From Stenopsyche tienmushanensis (lineage: Eukaryota > Arthropoda > Insecta > Trichoptera > Stenopsychidae): a stretch of 64,000 bases of DNA. Below, one piece after another: positions 47,612 through 59,600 of the stretch. Within the stretch, counting starts at the first letter, position 1. Each line of letters starts with the position of its first letter. The stretch lies in NCBI GenBank assembly GCA_008973525.1, contig WACJ01000112.1, forward strand, positions 558,001 through 622,000. The letters are read 5' to 3'. Position numbers and translations under genes: made by a program. The notes below the pieces were generated by a model. That model did no database searches, was not told where the DNA came from, and was given only the letters and a program-made list of their open reading frames with translations.

Positions 47612-48230
47612 TATGGCTTAAGAACACATATATTATATCAATGTGAATGTTATAATATATAAGAACTCTTAAAGAGTGCTGAACCATATTCGTAACTATT
47701 TAACGTCAAATATAACCATTAAGACAGTTTATTTTAAAATTATATAAATTTTAGATAAATAATATACATATTTTTATTATGGATAGTGTGAAAAAGTAAA
47801 GATTTTATATTAAAATATTATCGAATATTTTGTCGTTTATCATTTGTAAAAATATAAAAGTATCATAGTAAGAAGAGAAGTGATTCGAAGTTTAGTTTAG
47901 ATCTGATATTGAATATTATAGCGATTAGGTACTACAAATTAGATGGTGTATTAAATTTTTGAAATATTTCAATCATCATCTTTATGCACTGGCGATATTT
48001 GTATTAAAAAATGAATACCTCGTGTAATATTGAGCGTATGGTGAGGTGAAAATACTAACAAAAATATTTATTTCGATTTCATTTTGAATGAAATAATGTT
48101 TCAGTGATTAATGATCGGCTAATAATAAAATATGAAATTTAATATGTAGGAGTTAATATCCTTTAGTATAGAAATTACAATTAAATGACAATGTATTGAA
48201 TAAGCATATGAATTTTTATTGTACAATTTT
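47612..48230. other. AT-rich DNA
   Basis: Nothing recognised. Confidence 0.4.
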
Positions 48231-48236
48231 AATCAA

Positions 48237-48421
48237 TCAAATTTTAAGTTTGCTCATTTTCTTGATACCAAAATAAGATTCAATTTCATGTAATTTGTAA
48301 GCATCATGAAGATCCTTGGACTTTGTCAAATAAAAGTAAGTTACTCTTGGCCCCGAGGAGCCACCATTTTTCGGTCCATTGGCTTCCGAAACTTTGCGAA
48401 ATGATAAAGCTCCAACCCTTA
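48237..48421 (-). CDS. Candidate terminal exon, unknown
   Basis: The minus strand is open from about 48421 to TGA (48237-48239), encoding RVGALSFRKVSEANGPKNGG, then SSGPRVTYFYLTKSKDLHDA and ending KKMSKLKI. A GTAACT within (after CCAAGA) could be a donor instead. The first half is in a GC-richer patch where a plus-strand frame is also open, so strand and even coding status are uncertain. Confidence 0.2.
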
Positions 48422-48437
48422 CGAGTGTACAAAGTCA

Positions 48438-48626
48438 ATGTTCCAGTATATTTTTACATTTGTTGTGTTCTCCGTAGTACTTGAGATGGTTGTCGACGGT
48501 ACATTAGCCAAGGATACAGTTGTGGGAGTTAAAAAGATTGAGAGTGTCATTCGGCATGTTGATTTCTGCTTCGGTCGGGTTCTTCGTATGCCATTTCACC
48601 ATTCAGGAGCGAATAAATCCGCTTAA
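48438..48626 (+). CDS. Candidate short ORF with signal-peptide-like start
   Basis: ATG at 48438 begins MFQYIFTFVVFSVVLEMVVD, then GTLAKDTVVGVKKIESVIRH and HHSGANKSA to a stop. The hydrophobic start followed by a small-residue region fits a signal peptide with cleavage near residue 24. It has 62 codons in a patch of balanced composition. No family recognised; it overlaps nothing else. Could be a small secreted peptide or chance. Confidence 0.2.
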   Translation: MFQYIFTFVVFSVVLEMVVDGTLAKDTVVGVKKIESVIRHVDFCFGRVLRMPFHHSGANKSA

Positions 48627-48639
48627 AAGCAAGCAGGTG

Positions 48640-49890
48640 ATAAAAGTGACGTGCGTGCTTCGAATAATCAGGATTGTTTCCTGAGTGACTTGAAATAGAA
48701 TCGCAAGTCGAGATATTTCTGCACGGATCCTATTTTAAAGATTTCCTTTCGCGCTTAACGTTAAAAAGTGTCACCGAGCTCCCTGTGAAGACCGTTGAAT
48801 TCAATCAAGAAAAACATACACAATAGCTTTTACGCTAAGAGTTATTTATGGATGGCAATAAAATCATATTTTAAATAAGCAAAGTCCTTAACGAATATTT
48901 ATGAGAACAATAAAGTAAAACTCGCTTCTAAAAGTCAGTTCGGAGATTACGTTCATACAAAAATATAAGTGCCTTCTTCATGTGAATTTATAACTTTTAA
49001 CGTATATTACGTTTATATCTTTTTAATAAAAGACAATATATTATTTCATAATGGTTGATATGACATAAATCATCTAAAAAACGATGTATTCGATTGATAT
49101 ATCAAAAAACTTTCGTCCAACCGTCGATACAATCGCACAATTTAACTTATTACGTTTTTACATTTAATTTAGATCTTTAGATTAAAAACTGGTTTGCATA
49201 AATGAAAAACATAACTTAATGAGAATTTTTGGCGTAATCTTAACTACCCCATTCAAAAATAATCAAGGGCGATGGCTTGGAAAATAGCAGACTAAGTAAT
49301 TTTACAAAATTGTGCGTTTTCAGTCTAATAACCACTCTTACAAGATATGATTATGTGAAAAAATATATCTTTATTTCGAAATTCAAGAATGATAATATTT
49401 TAATTAGTCTTTTTCGTTATATCTTAATTTCTATTATTGCGACATATGGCATGAGATTTATTTAATGAGTATGAAATGTTATAATGCGTTTAAAATACGA
49501 TTTTAAATCAAATAAAAGTATTTATTTATTTAATTTACTTAGTTTTTAAGAAAACTGCAAAAATCTAAAGAATGGAATTTAGAGCAAGCTTAATTTTAAA
49601 AAAAATTGCTTCAAAAACTTTTCATTATTTTATAATAATATTTTAAGTATTGCTGCAAATTTAATCACTATTAAGCGTTCCTGCACAACTTTTTTGTTTG
49701 TCTCAGTATTACTTTATTAATATCCAGGAAATGAAAATAAACCTGATTCAGGACGAACAATTGAAAATGTCAGTAATTTTGCTATTCTTAATTTGTTGGT
49801 GTCACAATTCGTATTTGAACCATAGTTACTCGTATTATAGTAAGAGTCCAGAATTGAATCCATCATGTCAATATTTGGTGTTTAATATAT
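48640..49890. other. Non-coding DNA
   Basis: 48640-48800 is moderately balanced; the rest is AT-rich. Frames at 49277-49465 and 49698-49901 lack recognised motifs, and the second runs into the mariner end. Confidence 0.35.
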
Positions 49891-49892
49891 TA

Positions 49893-50040
49893 TTACGTTA
49901 GTCCAAAAGTTCGTGCGCATTTTTGAGAATTTTTAAATAGTGTAAATAAAACACAATTTAACATTTCAATCAATGATATATTTCCCTTCGTCATCTACGA
50001 TTTCTCGCTATTTTAATTCCATATCTGTAGAAAAATACTG
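49893..50040 (-). mobile_element. mariner 3' end, same family as 2586
   Basis: TTACGTTAGTCCAAAAGTTC at 49893 after TA (49891-49892) is the terminal repeat. The next bases (TAGTGTAAATAAAACACAAT) match the 2586 copy. On the minus strand, just inside, the reading IVDDEGKYIID and stop matches the usual mariner C-terminus (a DxxGxYxxD motif), which ties these terminal fragments to a real transposase family. A stop precedes it and the rest of the gene is missing. Confidence 0.78.
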
Positions 50041-50059
50041 GTTTTGAGTAAAAAAAAAC

Positions 50060-51300
50060 TTGAAAGTTCATTTTGTTGTTCGGCTCCTTAATTTTTTTTA
50101 TTGGAAAAGGATCAAATTAAAATGCATTGAGATTGAAGCCATCCTCGTAAAATACTTCACGACTCAATCACAAGTAGATATTCAAATTTCTTTCCAGCGC
50201 ATTAACCACCCCCGTTTCATTCGAAAGCTCAGACAATTAATTAGCTTTTGGGTCGAATTAATCGAAATTTGGATGATAATTTGTTATTTTATAGCTTCAT
50301 TTCCGAGTAGCGCATATCGGGGATAAGCTCGATTGTTCCGTGAAAAATACTCTTTCGAGTATCTTTAGGGCACGCATTAGGAATTCTGGTTTCAGTGTAA
50401 TTAATGGGAGAGAAAAGATTTTCACATTCCCGACAAAATTGAGTCGTTCATCTTCGCATACCTTATTCAGGAAGCAAAATATATTCCGACTCCGACAAAT
50501 GTTCCAATGAATTCTTTCATGGGCTCGTCGAAAAGCTGCCCACGTAATTTAACCACTCGTACTATTTAACAAAAAACGATATTTTCGGGCGTTATCGCAG
50601 GAAAAAAAAATTATAACGCTATTTCTCTGGAAAATCTGGAATTTGCCGTATGGAATTAATTCAATTGTTCAACGGCAGCCATACGAATATTTCTCAGAAC
50701 TCCTGAAAACATAATGGATGCTCATAAATCAATGACATTTCGTGAATAAAACAACAAATTGATATTTGGAACAAATTCATATTCGGTTTGAATAACACAT
50801 CTCCATTCATGAAATCTAAATCAAATGTTTTATCATCGCATGATACCTTTGACATTTTCTATTGATAGATTTGAGCATATGTTACAATGTTATGTTGTAA
50901 ACAAAGACTTATTTTGATGCTTTTCATTCAACAGGAAGACAAACATCCATTTGTTTCGTAGCAATCAAAATACATCAAATTTACATACTGCCTAAAATAC
51001 GCACAAAATCATATAAATTGACAAAATGTTGTTTATCACAACGAAACATATGCCTGAAAAGCATTTTTTTTGCTTAATTATTTCGCAATCCAATTGAATT
51101 ATATGTCTTTGTCCCGAGCGAAGAATTATTATACCGCAGCATTCCTTAATTTCTCATGTACTTGAGACGTTTTCGAATCTTTATTACAAAATTCTTCTCA
51201 AATCGTCTCCAAGCAAGAAAGAATATCCATTTGAAGTGCTTTTAATAAAGGAGTTATTTTCTTCAGCGTTATAACCACATAAATCAAAAGCACTGCGGTA
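50060..51300. other. Balanced-composition block, possible conserved non-coding DNA
   Basis: 50150-50600 and 51100-51300 contain few homopolymers and homeodomain-type ATTA cores (for example CAATTAATTAGC near 50234). The plus frame at 50060-50326 has no recognised domain. No repeat similarity seen. Regulatory function is inference from composition only. Confidence 0.28.
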
Positions 51301-52620
51301 GTGTACGGGGCGAAATGAATGTTGAAAAAAAGATATGCCGCAGTAAAATGTGTAATATTTCATGAAAAAAATCCATGAAATAGATAGATGGAATGCATTG
51401 GAAATTATCTATTTTCATAAAAAAATGTTTTTATATCTTCCGATTCGATGGATTATCGATTACACAAGTCGAGGACTTGCCATGAAAGGTTAGACCAATT
51501 TTGTGTGAAAGATTAAAACAACGATGTAATGCCATGTGAGGCACGAAAGATACATTTCACGATTGAATCGTCTTGTGATAAGATACATAAAATACTTTTT
51601 AAATATTCAATACTGAATCAAAATTATCCAAATGTCAATAAATAGGGATGTCTTCAGATGAAACGGGCTAATAGTAATTGAATAGTTTTGTTCTTCTTTA
51701 AATCCGTTTTTAAGCCTAGAAGATTTCTGTATTAAATTTTTCTTGGAATGGAGGATTTTTAAATAGAGATTTTCTATTGGCTTTCACACAGGATAAAAAA
51801 AAGATTTAATAGGAATTTTGGAAATGAAATGATTAATAATTAAGTTTAAAAAACTCCGAAATCTTTTACATGATATTTAACAATTATAACGGAGGTGTAA
51901 TTTATTGTTTAGAAATGTAAAAGATTCTTTTAATATAGGTTTATGAAGGATAATTTATATACATTTTCTTACTCATTTGCTTGGCGTAAAATTGTTGGTT
52001 GAGTCACTGTGTATCATAGAGAAAATAAACTTAGTTATTACGACATTTTTTAAAGAACATCACATAAACATCCATTTCAAAAGAAAATGAATCCATTTTT
52101 AACTTAAAAAACGAAACTTTAATGTAGATAAGAGACATTAAGCATTTCTTATTTTTTGTTATACTATACATTTTTGACAAACATTTGATAATTGATTCAT
52201 ATTTTATGAGGGGGTATGTTTTTTGACATGCTCATATCGATGATTCATTAGGGACACTTGTGGCATACATTTTTATCAAAGCATGTACATATTCAATGGT
52301 ATGTGCTAAAATATTTTCACGATAAAAACGCTTTGAATGGATCTATAATAGGATCAAATTTAACATTCTCAGTATGTAAATTCATATCACGTGTTTCACT
52401 ACTGAACTCATTCGATTAAATTGTGATCTCTTGTGTGAAGTAGTTGGGCTAAATTTTCAGTAAAAAGCTTTCAGTATTTTCGATCTAAGCGTTCTATTAC
52501 AGACTTGCTCTGGAAAATGCATTTCCTTCATTTTTGTAACTCTTCAAAGTCGCATAAATTTAAAATGAGTTCAGCGAACGTTTACTATATGAGCTGTATA
52601 TATTTATGGCTATATTTCAG
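51301..52620. other. AT-rich DNA
   Basis: Nothing recognised. Confidence 0.4.
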
Positions 52621-52724
52621 AAGTGGTATTATTATGTGTGTTTTTTTAGATTTTCGAAGGGTGAATTTTTGGAGCACCCTCGTGTGCAGAAAAGTTGAAT
52701 TGGAGGATGGTCGATTCGATAGAT

Positions 52725-53110
52725 GAATATCCTGTTGTGGTTTTCGCATGAGCTGAAGGCAAAAGGCACAAAGTCAAAGGGGGTGAGTAAGCTGAGGGCT
52801 ATTTTAAGGTACAGGGAGAATGCATTCACGAATAAATCAATGAGGCAGTGTCCCGCCGTACGGTGAGCAGGTGGAGAGCGCCAAAGCTGGTGACGTACGA
52901 GGGGTACTCGAACCACCCCACCATAAATACGTGCCGCAACAATGGGAGGGTCACCTGACAGCCATGTACACGAGTAGCCAACAAGTGTGTGAGCCGCTCT
53001 CGATAATACCCAAAGATGATCCTTCACAATGCCATCACTCCCTCAAAGCCTCCACCACCACTTTTCACACGGTACCCTATTCAGATATCACACAGCTGGG
53101 TGCTAAATTT
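52725..53110. other. GC-rich island with overlapping open frames on both strands
   Basis: The strongest departure from background composition in the window. On the minus strand one frame is open for 131 codons (53027-52632, includes RIYGGVVRVPLVRHQLWRSP) and another for about 60 (includes RIIFGYYRERLTHLLATRVH). On the plus strand 91 codons are open (52871-53146, includes GVLEPPHHKYVPQQWEGHLT). No motif of a known family could be assigned to any of them. A GC-rich sequence has fewer stops by chance, so openness alone is weak. It could be a conserved exon, a CpG-rich promoter, or a recent insertion. Confidence 0.45.
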
Positions 53111-53119
53111 TCATTTCTG

Positions 53120-54700
53120 ATCAAAACCTTGAGATTGTGTTCATAGTCCGATAGATCAAAATCATATACCGCGAAACCACTAAAGTTTTACGTTAATAAA
53201 AAATATCAATATTTACATTGGTACTAAAATAATTTTATATTGATTATGATCTACTCGAGGAATATCAAATAATTCATAAGAATATTTGTGAATTGATGAA
53301 AAAAAAATGTATGCTCGTCGTAGCCGACAGTATCAAACGCTCTTTCGATGTCCAAAAACACAGGATGCGCATTTATTTATCTGTTATAATAGTCTGACAT
53401 ATATTTAATTTAATTAATGAATTCTTGGAGAGTCAACAATTTTATGGTACCTCGGAAAAAATACGTTGTATTACAAACTAATGACCATATAATACGAAAA
53501 ATACCTGAATAAATAAATTATGCGAATATTAGATTCAAATATATGATGATAGGGATTTATATAATTTAAACACCCACAAGTTCCTCATGCAGATAAATTA
53601 TTTAATATGAAATAAACGGATGATTGCTTGAATTGATTAAGCATATGATATCCATCTCGCAATTTAAATAATGTGATTTCATGCGAAAAACGCTATTACT
53701 TATAGCAAGTCTTGTATTCAATTTGCTCGTAAATGGGCGTGTATGAACTCGATAGAGCTTTTAAATCATTTTAACCAAATCATATCACTGCGAGTTCAAC
53801 ATGCTAGACTTCAACCTTAATATAGCATCAAAAAATCGTGCTCTGTATAAAGAAATAGAGTAAGACATTCAGAAATGCGAAAATTTTTCGAATCGTGTAG
53901 TAAAAGTTGGCTTAGCATTATTTATGAATAAATAAAAATACGTTAAGCAAATTTCTTGTACCGGGAAATTGTTGGCGAATTTTCTTCACGTTTATTTCTA
54001 CAGCTCATCATTACACCACTTACGGGTTTAAGTTGTTTTCAAAGCATCTCTCCCGAGGGATATGAATTTGCTCTACAAAACGCTTATTTATTCTGTGAAG
54101 CGTTTTTTATCCTGCTGCTTTTCTTTTTTAATTAAGCCTCGCGAGCTTCATATATTTTGTTCCCCGACAAGGCTGGCGTTTTAAATAGCACGAGTCTTAA
54201 TAAAAGGGATGCTAATCCTTTTATCATTTCCCTTTGATAAATACGACTGCAGAAATATCCTATTTCACCATTTACCAAAGTTTCAATTAACATCATCGAA
54301 TGACGCTTTGATAAAAAACACGCGGAAGGATGTCTTCGATTCGTCTGCCTTTTTTAAAGACGATCCGAAATTCATATCGTCTTGAAAATTGATTCTGGCG
54401 GAGCACTTAGAAATACAGCTTGTATATCAGAAGACATCTGGATTAATTCAATTTGAGGATTCCACTACAAGATCGTATGGAAGCTTTAAAATGCTTCGGA
54501 AACAATCAAGATAAGACAGCACAAAACAACCTTCATCGCGCAAAGAACTCTCTGAATGCAAGGACTATGAGCAGAGAGTTGAATTTAATTTATAGAACTC
54601 CTAGAAATACTCAGCAAAATGGTAGGAAAAATAAGAAACATGTATGGATTCATTACATATGTAAGGTGGATTGTAAAATATTTCTATCTTGTACTAGTAA
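53120..54700. other. Gene-poor, balanced block at 54100-54450
   Basis: The block at 54100-54450 resembles the other candidate conserved non-coding blocks. The plus frame from 54453, MRIPLQDRMEALKCFGNNQD onward, is polar and might be part of a transposon protein but is not recognisable. Confidence 0.3.
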
Positions 54701-54711
54701 ATCCATACTAC

Positions 54712-55080
54712 ATATACAGGATGTTTTGCACATAGACCGATAACTTTTTTTTGGGGATTAGGGAGGTATTTTACTACATTTCACATATACATCATATGTT
54801 ATAAGTGCCAGGGTTGTTGAAATAGATTTTTTTTCCAACATTTTGAAAAAATATTCAAAATTTCACCTTTAAATCGTATTATTTTTTTTTAATGTGTGGT
54901 CGTGTATAGCATGAAGTAACTGTTTTTGTATTTTGCAAGTATTTTTTTATTCTTATAAATTATTATTTTATGCAATTGGCTTAAAAGAAATAATTCTGAG
55001 CTTCCAAAGTCACATAAAATGTGTAAACGAATGAGAAATGTCAACTTCTAAATTCTTTAAACAAAAAACTAACAACTATT
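54712..55080 (+). repeat. Dispersed repeat, copy B
   Basis: Begins ATACAGGATGTTTTGCACAT and matches 26098-26400 throughout, with about 70 extra bases (54890-54960) that copy A lacks. Those extra bases are one arm of an inverted repeat whose partner lies at 55296-55384. Both copies are on the plus strand. No coding sequence. Confidence 0.75.
54889..54980 (+). repeat. Inverted repeat, left arm
   Basis: AATGTGTGGTCGTGTATAGC, then TGTTTTTGTATTTTGCAAGT and TATTATTTTATGCAATTGGC; paired with 55296-55384. Confidence 0.8.
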
Positions 55081-55295
55081 TTGAACTAAGTTTAGTTTTA
55101 AAAAGTTCTCTAAATTATACGTTTTATAACGATATGCTACATTTAATATACAAATTACTCAATAAGTTGTTAAACTTGAAAAGCTTAACAATTAGGATTT
55201 CTTTTGTGGACATCCATCCTGACACCACTGGATTTTTTTTTGCCTGGGATGTGCAGACAAAGAAAGTAATTTAAGTAAGCCAGTAAGTCTTTATG

Positions 55296-55384
55296 CCAGT
55301 TGCATAAAATAATGATTTATTTAGATCAAAAAAAGCATTGCAAAATACAAAAACATTTCGTGCTATATACGACCACAGATTAAA
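55296..55384 (-). repeat. Inverted repeat, right arm
   Basis: The complement reads AATCTGTGGTCGTATATAGC, then TGTTTTTGTATTTTGCAATG and CATTATTTTATGCAACTGGC. A transcript through 54889-55384 could fold into a long hairpin of about 90 bp with a loop of about 315 bases. Confidence 0.8.
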
Positions 55385-55389
55385 AAAGA

Positions 55390-56080
55390 GTTATATATAT
55401 ATAAATTAACAGCCAATAATATGCTTAAAATTATAAATTATACTGGTTGAGAAGCACTGATTAATACATTTTTATAATTAAGACAAATTTTATTTTCGGT
55501 ACTTTGAATATTTTGTGCTTTCTATTTTTAAAGGCACTTTTGATATATGGGCATAAGTCAAAAAATACTGAGCTTAATTAATTTCGTTATACAGGCAGCA
55601 ATTTCTTTAATTATAAAATAGCAGACAATACACGAAAATGTTATTATAAGACCTTCTCCATAATTTGAGGCTGAAATGAAAGGGTTAATGTAAATTTGCG
55701 GATCTTCATAATATTTTACGTCATATATCATATTTATGAATGCGAGGGACTCCTAACAACCTCATTATTAATTCTATCTGTTTTAAGTAAAATCACCAAA
55801 AGCTATTATGCCGTATGCAAATAGAACTGCGCCACAATCGAAAGCAATTTAGTTTCTAGCACCAATTTACGCTTAATCCAATGCAAAGCTATGTGAGGAC
55901 ATTAGTAAAGCTCCTAATTACGAAATATGCATTTGTGGCATAAAAAAGATGCAATCGATGAATGAGCGTATGTTGATAAATTATGATATCTTATTGCTTA
56001 TGCACTCAATATAAATAAATTCATCTTAAGCAGGGTTCAAAGAGTTTTCATCTTAAATACGATTCAAAGTGCTTAAGAAT
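55390..56080. other. AT-rich DNA
   Basis: Nothing recognised. Confidence 0.4.
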
Positions 56081-56091
56081 TTGCATTCGAT

Positions 56092-56276
56092 TCATGCGTC
56101 ATTAAACGCTTCTTCAGAAGACTGATTTACGATCAATTCATGCATTTCGGCTCTCGAAATCGGATAGAAATTCTTGCTTAATGGCATATCCGTTAATTTT
56201 ATAGTTCGAAAGTTTCCGATACGTCTTAAAAATTGCCAGATATTCATTTCGGATCGTAAAGTACCACCGGCTGTTG
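56092..56276 (-). CDS. Candidate terminal exon with strong acceptor, unknown
   Basis: On the minus strand TTTGCCTTTCCTGCCAG is a pyrimidine-rich acceptor ending at 56277. The following 185 bases are open to TGA at 56092-56094 and encode TAGGTLRSEMNIWQFLRRIG, then TIKLTDMPLSKNFYPISRAE and NQSSEEAFNDA. The peptide is polar with no membrane segment. The patch is GC-richer than its flanks. No homologue comes to mind. A second open minus frame (56529-56296) lies upstream and is not obviously connected. Confidence 0.27.
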
Positions 56277-56644
56277 CTGGCAGGAAAGGCAAACTTTACA
56301 ATTTGTCGTGGCTTATTCTGATGTAATTTTGCAGCTCTCGGGGATTTGATAAATATGTATTTCGATTTTCGAAGTAATACTGAGATTCAATATCGAGTAC
56401 GAAAGACTCTGAGTGGAGCGCCTGAAAATTGTTTTGCTCCAACTTTATGCGCATACTTGATGATGTATTGCATTTTGTACGGGGCAAAGCATAACCGAGT
56501 GCAAGAAGACTGTCAAATGCAAGGATCAAAGAAGAGACTTTATCCCGTAGCCAGGTGTTGCCAGGTTACCATTAAGAATATCTTATTGTTATATTTGCAC
56601 AATTTCGATGGAATATTTAAACATTCATACGCTGACGTAATTAT

Positions 56645-56696
56645 TAGGCAAGTCCAAAAGTTCGTGCGCATTTTTGGGAAATTTTAAAAGTGTAAG
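56645..56696 (+). mobile_element. mariner terminal fragment, same family as 2586
   Basis: After TA (56643-56644): TTAGGCAAGTCCAAAAGTTC then GTGCGCATTTTTGGG and a shortened subterminal stretch ending GTGTAAG. The 113-codon plus frame that ends here (56346-56687) runs into the terminal repeat and is therefore unlikely to be a gene. Confidence 0.72.
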
Positions 56697-56699
56697 TTT

Positions 56700-59600
56700 T
56701 GGAATGACCTGTAATTTCAATATAGTGAGTCCCATTTATGTAGAACTTAGAATAATTATCTTATTTACCTGAAAATCTTACTGTTTTTTCTTGAGTTCAA
56801 ATATTAGAGCTAAAATAAAACTATATGTCTATGAGTCTATAATATGTTTTTAAACACTGAAAGTATGAGTATGGATAAAATACATTTTACACTAATTATT
56901 ATGTTGCGTGTCAAAAATATTTCATCATACATTTTGATTGGCTTGTATAAAACATTAACAATTTTGAGCAAAAAAGATTTTATGAAATGTGAATTTTAAC
57001 AGTTGACACCTCTCTTTCTTTTAAGAACACAATAATAACACGCAATTTTTTGGCGCAAAAGCTTTGACGATTTCTTTCATGTACTAAATTATGATTGATG
57101 ATTTTAAAAATTCGAACTGTAATAAAGCCAATAAATGGCTCTAAAAAATATGACTTTGTTGATTTTATTCCATTTAATGATTTTTCAAGTAATTCGAAAT
57201 AAATTCCCTCTTAGTCGTTTAATTACTTTTTACTATTCATGAGTTCGTACTCTTTCAGATCACATTAAATCTGGACTTCTGATCGGATTTAAAACCAAAG
57301 CTTTATATTAAAAGCCTTGAATCTTATTCACTATAAGGGCTAAGAAAAAAATAAGTTTTTTTTATGTTTTTTAAAACAGGGAAATATTACATAAAAACTT
57401 CCATTCCAGAAAATATATAATTTAAGTACTTATATTTTTAAAAGTTATATTTTATTATTAACAATGACATTATACTAAATTCTTAATCGAGTAGTTAATC
57501 TTTCTTAAAATTGCCGTTTTATGCTAATTTCTTGGAATTTATTTAAAAATTACGATCCGCCCAGAATGACACATTTTATTTATTTTTATTAATTAATTTT
57601 TTTTTTTTTCAACCAGCTATTTATGTGTCAAAAATGATATTTTATGGCTTCATTTGAAATTGGTTGATACGAGTTATTTGACTTTATTACCCTTAATAAA
57701 ACGACGCTCTCCACACCCCGAATTATGTAATGAACACGAATTTCAGAACATGAAAACATCTGTAATTTTTTCAGTATTTTATACGTGACGAGAATTTTTA
57801 CAAATGGCGAAATTTAATTAAGAATTCCCTCGTAAGCTAAAAATGAGCGGCGCATTTTGTCAAAACTTGTCGTTTTTTGGCCAGTTCGCAAAACGGGATC
57901 GTTAGCCTGGTCGTCTCTTTGAATCCTTTGCGGAATTAGTACAAATCACCTTACGGAATACATCCTCAATTTAAAGAACAAACAGGCATTCGTCATATTT
58001 AAAAAAAACTTTAAAACTCCATCTGGTAACACCTGAAATATTCTAAAAGTATTATAGGAGCTTCCACCGTGGTGCGGAGCTTTCACGCGAAAATGAAAAT
58101 AAAGGTGTTTTCTTTTGGTTTATCTTGGAGGCGCTTTTGTGCTTTGGTATCCTTCGCGATAATGCCCATTGCTATTTTTGGATGCATATTTACAAGTTTC
58201 GCGACAATGTGTTAAAATTGAAACAATGGCTTTAAAAATATTGATAAAGCTTTTAAAAACAGGCATGGAGCTTATACAACCGGAAAACAAGATGATCCAG
58301 AATGATTGACTCATATTTTTTTCGATATCATCCAGGGATAAAACAATGCATATTGGATTTAATTAACGATTCCCTGAAGTGTATCAAGTTGTAACAAACC
58401 TTTTATGTTAAATGGGTCAAAGTAGATCATGTAAATGTACGTGCTTCGTTTGCGCGTGTAGAGCGATTATTTTGTAACGTAGTAACTTCTATTTCACGTC
58501 CCTTTCAACACAAACACAACAAACTAATATTTGTTCTCTGTATTAGGAGATTAACAAATATTTATTTTGCTGAAAAATATTAGTGGAACCAACATGAAAT
58601 ATATATCATCTATTTTAAGGAATTATGATGTAAAAAGTTTTCCTTTCGTATCGAGGAAGGTTTCAATTTAAATGGAAAGTTGATGAAGAGAAGATTAACA
58701 AACTACTGAAAGACTTTGATTATCCGTATTATATTTGTTTGTCGAGAAACTAATAGTGAGTAAATATATTCGAAGAAGGAATTTGCCATAGGTTACACAA
58801 ATTGACGTTTTTGGCATAGATTTGTATTAAGAGATTTGAATGTGTGAAAAATCGTATTACGAAAATACATAATTTTATTCCTGTAAATGAATTTTTTTTA
58901 TCTAATAAGATAAAAACCAGAAAGTAATCAAAATTTTCAAACTTATTATTTTATAGCTATTTTATTTATTGAGACACGGTTAATGAGACACGTATTTTTG
59001 TTACTATTAGAAAGTGAATTGAATTATTTTATATCGTTATTTATTAATAATGCTGATTCCCACAATAGATGAAGAGTATTTGAGTAGAAAGAATATTTAA
59101 ATGTGAGTATCGAAGGGAAATCTCTTTGCATCCCAATTGGTCTGCATGATCAAATTTTAACCCTTTTAGCTAAAGATCAAAGTAAATTCTGATTGATTTG
59201 CTAATGAAATATTTTCCACAATGGCTTATATAATATTTTTTGATTTTATAATTATCTCACATATTGATATTTAAGCATAAACTAATTTTAGATTTTATGC
59301 ATATATATTGTATTTTTCTGATAATTTAAATCTAGTTTTATAAATAGTTTGATTTTAACTCATAAACCTAAATATTGTATATTCATAATTATTATCCTGA
59401 TAAACATACTAATTTCTTAATCCAATTCATTATAGATATAAAATGTGATGTTAAAGTCTAAGAGGTTAATTTTTTAAAAATAAAAATATGCTCTGGAAGG
59501 CATGTTTATTGGTAAAGGATCATCCTTATATACCTCACTATCCTCCTCCGACTTATCTTTCAATATTGAATTGCACAAGATCTCAATCGGATTTAATTCA

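Noticed and set aside
53448..53500. Possible second Tigger end (TACCTCGG... and CATATAATACGA)
   Set aside because: The resemblance to the subterminal region at 46922-46985 needs several gaps and lacks a matching terminus or TA-flanked partner.
54453..54743. 96-codon frame with a vaguely helix-turn-helix-like start
   Set aside because: No conserved motif, and the end of the frame runs into the dispersed repeat.
56346..56687. 113-codon plus-strand open frame
   Set aside because: Its C-terminus is encoded by a mariner terminal repeat and no domain is visible; both strands are open here by chance.
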